In this document: positions 7,401 through 11,082 of the stretch, in pieces
Layout: the number at the start of each line of letters is the position of its first letter
How positions within the stretch are numbered: position 1 is the first letter of the stretch
NCBI GenBank assembly: GCA_037444005.1
Contig: JBBING010000078.1
Coordinates: forward strand, 1 to 11,082
DNA: 11,082 nt
DNA from: DATLZC01 sp037444005
GTDB lineage: Bacteria > Chloroflexota > Dehalococcoidia > DSTF01 > JACRBR01
Direction of reading: 5' to 3'
Notes under the pieces: generated by a model
Told to the model about the DNA's origin: nothing
Seen by the model: the letters and a program-made list of their open reading frames with translations, nothing else
The model's database searches: none
Translations under genes and position numbers: made by a program

Positions 7401-7679
7401 AGCGCGAAGGTGAAGATCCTGTTCCTGGTGTCGGACGGCCGTCCCCAGGACCACGGCTACGGCCGCGACCGGACGGAGAAGGAGTACGCCATCCACGACA
7501 CGAAGATGGCGCTCATCGAGGCGCGCAGGAAGGGCATCACGCCCTTCGCCCTGACCGTGGACAAGGAGGGGCACGACTATCTCGGGCAAATGTGCGAGGA
7601 CATGGGCTACGAGGTGGTCGCCGACATCGAATCGCTGCCGTCCCGGCTTCCCACGCTGTACCGCAGGCTGACGGAATGA
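4422..7679 (+). CDS. CbbO/NorD-type VWA protein with long N-terminal helical-repeat array
   Basis: This is the adaptor half of the CbbQ/CbbO (NorQ/NorD) chaperone class, which links a client enzyme to the AAA+ ring through a VWA domain. The 1085-residue product has four parts. Residues 36-345 form about eight helical repeats of 37 residues. Residues 390-510 hold H421-Q-A-A-H425-L-E-F-G-S-F and later A-E492-D493-A-R-I-D, conserved landmarks of this family that resemble a zincin lacking its catalytic Glu. Residues 510-760 are a linker with acidic stretches, then Y-D-E-W-D near 750. The C-terminal VWA domain has a complete metal site: D865-M-S867-A-S869, T977 and S-D1005-G-R-P. A charged insert follows the first metal motif. 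The tail D-T-K-M-A-L-I-E-A-R with L-T-V-D-K is typical of CbbO. It is larger than typical NorD. The start is the ATG 3 bases after the preceding stop. No Rubisco or NO reductase gene is nearby, so the client is unknown. Confidence 0.9.
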   Translation: MDAIARLLEDAEMKLSRHSPALPQEFRVAARRLVGTLPYEELRTWADEGVALAAHSLRSWEAATEYFQASPEVVRLLPPPAFLRWVHAGRDLAEFSSVVASAYFRASPQALRYLNERQITEWAALGMRLYKGHWKSISLATAYFNVGPRLLPSLTMGELARLVTLVEQVAERSYELAVACLESAPMLFSSLRREDRAPFLSLADAIAEMSWADVRLLFERTPHLLIPVHPLQRGRLLELGATVTRAVGRQAFTLITDALSAMARVPQETHEHLCSMAEELAVGSPVAAMEFLKSAPEVLSRVRLEDLASWHAAGHRILEASREGGEAYFRMESSKGEEVLQSLSSRVELSRVGDVLRLYCKALTGANVSIHPVSELAEKGIGWVSERLPSTEGTTVYLPEYVEEHLDKRDNFNVYKVYATHQAAHLEFGSFRFVFGKPGAVYPEVSCVAREEARRQAGGGDGRGAGPLTDIERFFDLFEDRRLALDLFTIAEDARIDFLVRKEYGGIRRSWRQMQEAELERRPDARMLPLRQALLENLVRASLDGAHRIVWPRALSHTLGEALRLLASVQVREATVEDAAEAALRLYDLAIRVPNIPPDQLGDVEWEALDQEMLDVLLSTPQSGAADSELMQLPAGEETAYESPQQVDFRGDFKPEMVQLLMRLRMQQQGEAPGELSPLTAEQLKELLEKSVEISVGAMAEADLASTIGLFLSNLEKEAGTPIPDQKIDIPDGTPVHEAGGGEDEGALQREVQYFYYDEWDFRAADYKPAWCRVVQRTLEEGSTEFYERTVREHLSLLNQTRRQFELLKPELFRKLKAQYDGEEFDLDAVVEYAVERRLGHSYTDKVYWRRNKVERDVAVAFLLDMSASTDEEIEKRRHQYADADDFDDDPRKYFQWLAQRKAQAAIDPPKRIIDLEKESTVLLIKALETIGDAYGIYGFSGYGRENVEFYIIKDLDEPFSERVIRRIDKIAPIRSTRMGPAIRHATTKLEAHSAKVKILFLVSDGRPQDHGYGRDRTEKEYAIHDTKMALIEARRKGITPFALTVDKEGHDYLGQMCEDMGYEVVADIESLPSRLPTLYRRLTE
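4527..5456 (+). repeat. Coding repeat array: about eight 37-residue helical units
   Basis: Within the VWA protein a pattern of Trp-x2-x-Gly, then Ala-x-Tyr-Phe-x2-Ser-Pro, then Leu-x2-Leu recurs. Taking the Pro or its equivalent as anchor, units fall at residues 71, 108, 148, 185, 222, 259, 296 and 333. Every spacing is 37 except one of 40. The Pro is lost in the units at 259 and 333. The composition suggests paired helices forming a solenoid. The DNA is not obviously repetitive, so the array is old. Confidence 0.75.
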
Positions 7680-7681
7680 CA

Positions 7682-7709
7682 CAGCCGCCGTCCCTCGGGA
7701 CGGCGGCTG
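7682..7709. terminator. Strong bidirectional terminator between convergent genes
   Basis: CAGCCGCCGTCC (7682-7693) pairs perfectly with GGACGGCGGCTG (7698-7709) around CTCG; a 13-bp stem with a two-base loop is the alternative. It starts 3 bases after the VWA stop and lies before the end of the minus-strand zinc-ribbon gene. There is no T-tract on either side, so termination may need a factor, or the stem may protect 3' ends. Confidence 0.7.
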
Positions 7710-7733
7710 GCGGATGCTCGGTGCGGCGCGCGC

Positions 7734-7964
7734 TCAGTGCGCGCTGTTGGCGGGTTCGCGCTCGGGCTCGGGACGGTCGGTCGTCTCGGGCGGCGGGTAG
7801 ATCCCGACCTCAGCGGCGCGGCGCTTCAACGCTTCCACCTCGTGGCCCCGCGAGACCACGTAGATGTTCGGGCACTGCTCGCAGAAGTACACGTCGGACC
7901 CCGGGTGGGTGGCCGACGGGCCGCGTCGCTTGAGCCTTCCGTGACAGAGCAGACAGCGCAACAT
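7734..7964 (-). CDS. Small four-cysteine zinc-ribbon protein, function unknown
   Basis: The 76-residue product has C4-x2-C7 and C28-x2-C31, a typical treble-clef or zinc-ribbon spacing, with Y-F in front of the second pair. A short basic/charged helix follows (about 40-52), then a Pro/Glu-rich tail. I recognise no named family; small proteins of this kind can bind nucleic acid or a protein partner. The ATG (complement of 7962-7964) has a GGGAG ribosome site (complement of 7972-7976) seven bases upstream. Both support this strand over the overlapping plus-strand frame, which has no such motifs. It converges on the VWA gene and is divergent from the thiolase operon. It is likely a single-gene transcript. 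Confidence 0.8.
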   Translation of the reverse strand: MLRCLLCHGRLKRRGPSATHPGSDVYFCEQCPNIYVVSRGHEVEALKRRAAEVGIYPPPETTDRPEPEREPANSAH

Positions 7965-8275
7965 GGTGGTGCTCCCTTCGCGCCTTCAGTATGACAGGTT
8001 CGCGCCGCCGGTGGGAGGGGCCGGAAGGCGCGAGCGCGGCGTTCCGGTGGACACGGGCTCGGTCTGCCGCGTGTCCATCGCGCGGGCGTGTCGGTCGTCC
8101 AGCGGCGGACGGGCCGTTCGGCTCCCCGCAGTCCCGTTGTCGACGAGGCGCACCGTCGGTGCCTCCACCAAAGCATCGGCGGCGGAGGGCGCGCCGGATA
8201 GGGGTTCCGCTCCCGAAACGCGCGGGCAAACCCCTAAGCACGTTCGGGAGAAGCGAGTTGTGGAAGCTGTCGCGC
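7965..8275. other. Non-coding divergent region with one inverted repeat
   Basis: About 300 bases lie between the minus-strand zinc-ribbon gene and the thiolase-operon promoter. No frame here has a domain or ribosome site. The one clear element is TAGGGGTT (8199-8206) paired with AACCCCTA (8229-8236), enclosing a smaller CCCG/CGGG pairing. It sits 40 bases upstream of the -35 box, where it could be an operator or a weak terminator. Otherwise I see nothing. Confidence 0.5.
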
Positions 8276-8303
8276 TTGACTGTCGGGCAGGCCGATTTAT
8301 AAT
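8276..8303 (+). promoter_or_regulatory. Strong sigma-70-type promoter of the thiolase operon
   Basis: TTGACT (8276-8281) and a perfect TATAAT (8298-8303) are spaced by 16 bases. This is the best promoter in the window. Transcription would begin at about 8308-8310, giving a leader of about 95 bases before the zinc-ribbon/OB-fold gene. Confidence 0.85.
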
Positions 8304-8311
8304 CGCGATGC

Positions 8312-8340
8312 GCCCGACGCCTGAGGGTCGGGCCGGACCC
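8312..8340 (+). promoter_or_regulatory. Leader hairpin at the predicted mRNA 5' end, with an alternative fold
   Basis: GCCCGAC (8312-8318) pairs with GTCGGGC (8327-8333), starting within a few bases of the predicted transcript start. GGGTC (8325-8329) can instead pair with GACCC (8336-8340), and the two folds are mutually exclusive. A 5' stabilising hairpin is the simplest reading. I recognise no riboswitch class. Confidence 0.4.
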
Positions 8341-8387
8341 CTGTCGAAGACGCACGCGCCCTGCTGCATCTTCACGAATCGTCCCCG

Positions 8388-8395
8388 AAAGGAGG
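8388..8395 (+). promoter_or_regulatory. Ribosome-binding site that favours a TTG start
   Basis: AAAGGAGG is a near-perfect Shine-Dalgarno sequence. It ends 3 bases before the GTG at 8399 but 9 bases before the in-frame TTG at 8405. The latter spacing is normal, so TTG 8405 is the more likely start. Confidence 0.7.
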
Positions 8396-8404
8396 CCAGT
8401 GCCC

Positions 8405-8851
8405 TTGGCTGAAGCGACTGCGACAACGGAAAAACAGGCGCGTCCCATCGTCCCGTTCCTGAAGTTGCCCGAGAAGGAAGGCGAGAAGCCGTATCTGCAG
8501 GGAAGCAAGTGCCGCAAGTGCGGCGCCGTGTACCTCGGAACCCGCATGGCCTGCTCGCGATGCTTCGAGGTGGACAACTTCGAGATCATCAAGCTCAGCG
8601 ACCGGGGCGAGGTGCACGTGTTCTCGGTGGTCCATCAGTCGGCGCCCGGCGTGCCGGTGCCGTACATGGCCGCCATCGTCGACCTGCCGGAAGGCGTGTC
8701 CGTCCGCTGCAACATCGAAGGCGTCGACCTGGAGAACTTCAAGCCAGAGGAGATCTTCGGCATGCCGGTCGAGATGTTCGTCGAGAAGGTGCGGGTGGAC
8801 CGCGAGGGGAACGACGTCTACGCGTTCAAGTACCGGCCGGTGAAGAAGTAA
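8405..8851 (+). CDS. Zinc-ribbon/OB-fold (DUF35-type) acyl-CoA-associated protein, thiolase partner
   Basis: Proteins of this family form complexes with thiolase-like enzymes and help bind acyl-CoA; ChsH2-type domains in steroid side-chain degradation and the DUF35 partner of archaeal thiolase/HMG-CoA synthase are examples. The 148-residue product has an N-terminal rubredoxin-like zinc ribbon, C36-x2-C39 and C50-x2-C53. An OB-fold follows (about 65-145), with the typical G-E-V-H-V-F-S-V-V-H strand and P-Y-M-A-A-I-V-D-L. The start choice is TTG 8405 on ribosome-site spacing; GTG 8399 would add two residues. The thiolase gene begins 82 bases after the stop, on the same predicted transcript. The pairing makes a joint acyl-CoA role likely, but the substrate cannot be read from sequence. 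Confidence 0.9.
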   Translation: MAEATATTEKQARPIVPFLKLPEKEGEKPYLQGSKCRKCGAVYLGTRMACSRCFEVDNFEIIKLSDRGEVHVFSVVHQSAPGVPVPYMAAIVDLPEGVSVRCNIEGVDLENFKPEEIFGMPVEMFVEKVRVDREGNDVYAFKYRPVKK

Positions 8852-8861
8852 CGCCAGTGAG

Positions 8862-8882
8862 AGACGGGCGTCGCGCCCGTCT
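8862..8882 (+). repeat. Perfect 9-bp hairpin between the two thiolase-operon genes
   Basis: AGACGGGCG (8862-8870) pairs with CGCCCGTCT (8874-8882) around TCG, 10 bases after the upstream stop codon. No T-tract follows. It may mark an mRNA processing or stability point that sets different levels of the two proteins. Confidence 0.6.
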
Positions 8883-8890
8883 GCGACACG

Positions 8891-8917
8891 CCCGCGCCGG
8901 GGCGAAGGCGGCGCGGG
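8891..8917 (+). repeat. Second perfect hairpin just ahead of the thiolase ribosome-binding site
   Basis: CCCGCGCC (8891-8898) pairs with GGCGCGGG (8910-8917) around an 11-base loop. It ends 4 bases before the AGGAGGAG (8922-8929) that serves the thiolase ATG, so it could affect access to that site. Confidence 0.55.
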
Positions 8918-8933
8918 CCCCAGGAGGAGATCG

Positions 8934-10076
8934 ATGCGAGACGTAGCAATCGTGGGCGTCGGGATGATCAAGTTCGGGCGCTACCCCGAGAAGACGGTGC
9001 CCGAGCTCGCCGCGCAGGCGGCGCTGCTGGCGCTGAAGGACGCCGGCATGACCATCGCCGACATCGAGCTGCTGGCCAGCGGCAACCTGTACCAGTCCAA
9101 CGCCATGGTCGGCCAGCGCATCCTGCAGATCATCGGCCAGACGGGCATCCCGGTGATCAACGTGGCCAACGCCTGCGCGACCGGCTCGACGGCGCTGCGC
9201 GAGGCGTACCTGGCCGTCGCCTCGGGCGCGTACGACGTCGCGATGGCCGTCGGCTCGGAGCAGATGGGGAAGATGGGTCTTCTCGGCGTTGGCGGCGGAG
9301 GCGGCGACCCTGCGTACTCGACCGAGGGCGTCGTCGGCTCCGGCCTCATGCCCGCCGTCTTCGGCATGGCCGGCGTCGAGCACATGCGGAAGTACGGGAC
9401 CAAGTTCGAGCACTTCGCCAAGATTTCGGTGAAGAACCACAAGCACTCCACGATGAACCCGTACTCCCAGTACCAGGTCGAGATGTCCCTCGAGGACGTG
9501 ATGAACGCCCGGATGGTGGCGTGGCCGAACACGCTGTACATGTGCTGTCCGACGGGCGACGGCGCGGCGGCCGCCATCCTGTGCTCGATGGACAAGGCAC
9601 GGCAGTACACCACGAAGCCCATCAAGATCGCCGCGTCGGTCCTCACGTCCGACCCGTGGACGCAGCGCGACCTCACGCTGCCCGACGTGAACACGCTCAC
9701 CCGGAACGCCGCGAAGGAGGCGTACGAGAAGGCGGGTATCGGCCCCGAGGACCTGAGCCAGGTCGAGCTGCACGACTGCTTCGCCACCGCTGAGCTCATC
9801 CACTACGAGAACCTGTTCCTGTGCGGCGAGGGCGAAGCGGCGAAGCTGGTCGACGAGGGCGCGACGGCGCTCGGCGGGCGCATCCCGGTGAACGTGAGCG
9901 GCGGCCTCCTCTCGAAGGGGCACCCGCTGGGGGCCACCGGTGTCGCCAACGTCGTCGAGATCGTGTGGCACCTGCGGGGCGAAGCCGGCGCGCGGCAGGT
10001 CGAGAACGCCAAGGTCGGCCTCGCGCACGTCATCGGCCTCGGCTCGGCCTGCACGATTCACATCCTGCAGCGGTAG
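8934..10076 (+). CDS. SCP2-type thiolase (acetyl-CoA acetyltransferase family)
   Basis: Thiolases cleave 3-ketoacyl-CoA with CoA or run the reverse condensation, acting in the cytoplasm in beta-oxidation, sterol side-chain or related pathways. The 380-residue product has the normal length. I see the nucleophile in N-A-C81-A-T-G-S, a Gly-rich loop near 118-125, and E-L-H280-D-C-F-A-T-A-E typical of the SCP2 subgroup. The catalytic His is in S-K-G-H330-P-L-G-A-T-G, and the C-terminal Cys is in G-S-A-C373-T-I-H-I. AGGAGGAG (8922-8929) precedes the ATG. Pairing with a DUF35-type protein is characteristic of this subgroup, in which some members need the partner for activity. No hydratase, dehydrogenase or CoA ligase lies in the window, so the pathway is open. 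It could also be a non-decarboxylating condensing enzyme. Confidence 0.93.
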   Translation: MRDVAIVGVGMIKFGRYPEKTVPELAAQAALLALKDAGMTIADIELLASGNLYQSNAMVGQRILQIIGQTGIPVINVANACATGSTALREAYLAVASGAYDVAMAVGSEQMGKMGLLGVGGGGGDPAYSTEGVVGSGLMPAVFGMAGVEHMRKYGTKFEHFAKISVKNHKHSTMNPYSQYQVEMSLEDVMNARMVAWPNTLYMCCPTGDGAAAAILCSMDKARQYTTKPIKIAASVLTSDPWTQRDLTLPDVNTLTRNAAKEAYEKAGIGPEDLSQVELHDCFATAELIHYENLFLCGEGEAAKLVDEGATALGGRIPVNVSGGLLSKGHPLGATGVANVVEIVWHLRGEAGARQVENAKVGLAHVIGLGSACTIHILQR

Positions 10077-10106
10077 TCCGGCCGCCCGTTCGCAGCGAAA
10101 CCCGTC

Positions 10107-10137
10107 GACGGGGCGCTTCCAGAAGGAGCGCCCCGTC
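10107..10137 (+). terminator. Intrinsic terminator after the thiolase gene
   Basis: GACGGGGCGC (10107-10116) pairs perfectly with GCGCCCCGTC (10128-10137). The stem can continue by three more pairs, including one wobble, around a five-base loop. TTCGTGTTCG follows, a moderately T-rich tail. It lies between convergent genes and may serve both strands. Confidence 0.75.
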
Positions 10138-10156
10138 TTCGTGTTCGCGCCGCCGT

Positions 10157-11008
10157 TCAGGGCTCGGGGCGCACCGCGCTTCCGTCGGCGTTGGTGCGAT
10201 AGCGGTAGCTCGCGTCGGCGAATTGGAGCGTAATGGCGAAGCCGGGCGTGATGACCTGCGCGCAGAGCTCGCCCGGCGCTGGGAGGCCCAGACAGGCGTC
10301 CGCCCACTGCCGCAGCTCGGCGCCGGCGAGCGCGATGTCCTGCGCGGACACCCCCAGCCGGCGGGCGAGGTCGGCCACGGCGGCCTCGACGGCGGCGTCG
10401 CGATTCAGCTTCGGGCCGCCGGCGTCAGGCGTCGGGGGCGGCCCCGGCGCGCCGGCCCGGCGCAAGGCCTCGCCCGCGAGGTCGGTGTGGTATTCGTACG
10501 CGACCCCCTGCGCCTGCAGCCGGACGAGGAAGCCCGGCGTGATGACCTCGGCGCACGCCTCTCCCGGGGCCGGCAGGCCCAGACAGGCGTCGGGCCAGTC
10601 CACCGCGGCGACCTGGACGATGTCGATGGAGGCTTCCGGCACGCCGAGGGCGGCCGCGAGGTCGGCGCGAGCCTCGGCGACGGCGGCAGGCTCCCAGACC
10701 TGCCAGCCCGCTTCGCCCTCGAGGACGATCTCCCACTCGGCGGCGTCGCAGCGCCCGGCGCCGACCTCGGGGCATGCGTAGGCGGGGACCGTTCGGCCCT
10801 CTACCGTCGTGACGTCGCCGCCGGGGGTCAGGAGGGAGCGATCGAGATCGTTGGGGCTGAGGATGCGGGCGACGACGTAGGGCGCCTGCTGGTAGGAGAC
10901 CACGCCCGCGGGGGGTTGCGGGCCGGCGGGAGGCGACGGCTCGCCGCCGCACGCCCACAGCAACGTCGCGCCCATCGTCGTGAGGGCTAGCGTGGAGATG
11001 CCGCGCAC
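10157..11008 (-). CDS. Lipoprotein with two tandem copies of an uncharacterised Cys-paired domain
   Basis: The 283-residue product begins at GTG (complement of 11006-11008), set by the ribosome site at 11014-11020. A signal peptide ends in lipobox L-W-A-C20, followed by a Pro-rich spacer. A unique part (about 36-107) carries C79 and C87. Two homologous units follow, at residues 108-182 and 206-280, offset by 98 residues overall (97 in the core). Each has a helix ending D-L-A-x3-L-G-V, then a Trp, then D-A-C-L-G-L-P-A-P-G-E-x-C-A-x-V-I-T-P-G-F, and an aromatic Y-x-Y strand. The paired cysteines (142/152 and 239/249) probably form disulfides, fitting an exported location. Similar domains occur in lipoproteins of Chloroflexota and cyanobacteria as I recall them, but I know no assigned function. 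It converges on the thiolase operon. Confidence 0.85.
   Translation of the reverse strand: MRGISTLALTTMGATLLWACGGEPSPPAGPQPPAGVVSYQQAPYVVARILSPNDLDRSLLTPGGDVTTVEGRTVPAYACPEVGAGRCDAAEWEIVLEGEAGWQVWEPAAVAEARADLAAALGVPEASIDIVQVAAVDWPDACLGLPAPGEACAEVITPGFLVRLQAQGVAYEYHTDLAGEALRRAGAPGPPPTPDAGGPKLNRDAAVEAAVADLARRLGVSAQDIALAGAELRQWADACLGLPAPGELCAQVITPGFAITLQFADASYRYRTNADGSAVRPEP
10169..10687 (-). repeat. Internal tandem duplication in the lipoprotein gene
   Basis: The units at 10463-10687 and 10169-10393 encode homologous domains. DNA identity is highest across the Cys loop: 10284-10300 and 10575-10591 are identical over 17 bases, and 10238-10257 matches 10529-10548 at 19 of 20. The offset is 291 bases (97 codons). 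Confidence 0.85.
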
Positions 11009-11013
11009 GGTCG

Positions 11014-11020
11014 CTCCTTT
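11014..11020 (-). promoter_or_regulatory. Ribosome-binding site deciding the GTG start of the lipoprotein gene
   Basis: The complement reads AAAGGAG and ends five bases before the GTG at 11008. It supports this start over the ATG eleven codons downstream, which would remove most of the signal peptide. Confidence 0.75.
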
Positions 11021-11057
11021 CGGGTCCGGGCTCTACATCAATCATGGTGGAAACAGT

Positions 11058-11069
11058 TCAGGATCCTGA
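11058..11069. promoter_or_regulatory. Perfect 12-bp palindrome upstream of the lipoprotein gene
   Basis: TCAGGATCCTGA is a perfect palindrome about 50 bases upstream of the minus-strand GTG, in the expected promoter region. It could be an operator for a dimeric regulator. No convincing -10/-35 pair was found around it, and the window ends 13 bases later. Confidence 0.35.
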
Positions 11070-11082
11070 GCGCAAAGGTCCT

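Noticed and set aside
6558..7682. 374-residue minus-strand frame under the VWA domain
   Set aside because: It is antisense to the best-conserved part of the VWA protein, has no motifs, and the strong terminator lies at its upstream end.
7737..7994. 85-residue plus-strand frame across the small zinc-ribbon gene
   Set aside because: The minus-strand frame has the C-x2-C pairs and a well-placed ribosome site; this one has neither.
8310..8404. Known riboswitch upstream of the thiolase operon
   Set aside because: The leader is short and shows no consensus core of any riboswitch class I recognise; only simple hairpins are visible.
7986..8426. Minus-strand frames in the region upstream of the thiolase operon (146-260 residues)
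   Set aside because: They have no ribosome site or domain, are Arg/Pro-rich, and run through a strong plus-strand promoter and leader.
8826..10307. 493-residue open frame on the minus strand opposite the thiolase
   Set aside because: It has no recognisable motif and lies antisense to a thiolase with all active-site residues. It is a codon-bias shadow.

Overview
The window is GC-rich, and reading frames stay open on both strands because of biased codon use. Three predicted lipoproteins are present; two carry Thr-Pro-rich linkers after the lipobox, with recurring TPLPTP blocks. Together with the gene families present, this suggests a member of the Chloroflexota (possibly Dehalococcoidia-like) or a similar high-GC bacterium. 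That assignment is an inference from style, not from a marker gene. No RNA gene, CRISPR array, transposase, integrase or phage gene was seen.

Layout, left to right. (1) 1-879: the 3' part of a secreted M23-type zinc peptidase lipoprotein, cut by the left edge. (2) 914-2530: a promoter, then coaE (dephospho-CoA kinase) and, 25 bases on, a CbbQ/NorQ-type MoxR AAA+ ATPase. (3) 2606-3373: an exported cyclophilin-type prolyl isomerase lipoprotein. (4) 3374-3737: a 364-base gene-free stretch with a 14-bp tandem duplication, several perfect hairpins, a terminator-like stem-loop and a perfect TATAAT. (5) 3738-7679: a metallophosphoesterase, probably translated from a leaderless mRNA, and 3 bases after it a 1085-residue CbbO/NorD-type von Willebrand factor A (VWA) protein. 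A strong bidirectional terminator follows. (6) 7734-7964, minus strand: a 76-residue four-cysteine zinc-ribbon protein. (7) 8276-10076: a strong promoter and structured leader, then a zinc-ribbon/OB-fold (DUF35-type) acyl-CoA-binding protein and an SCP2-type thiolase, closed by a terminator. (8) 10157-11008, minus strand: a lipoprotein with an internally duplicated domain.

How they may work together. The AAA+ ATPase and the VWA protein belong to a known two-part chaperone class: CbbQ/CbbO activates Rubisco and NorQ/NorD activates nitric oxide reductase. Here the two genes are about 1.9 kb apart in different transcription units, and no Rubisco or reductase gene is in view, so the client is unknown. 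The VWA protein has a long N-terminal array of about eight 37-residue helical repeats, and the ATPase has a roughly 20-residue insertion after its Walker A helix. These are the most distinctive features of the window. The thiolase and its zinc-ribbon partner form a classic pair expected to cleave or condense acyl-CoA chains. I see no convincing wholly new system; the AAA+/VWA pair is the best candidate for something undescribed.
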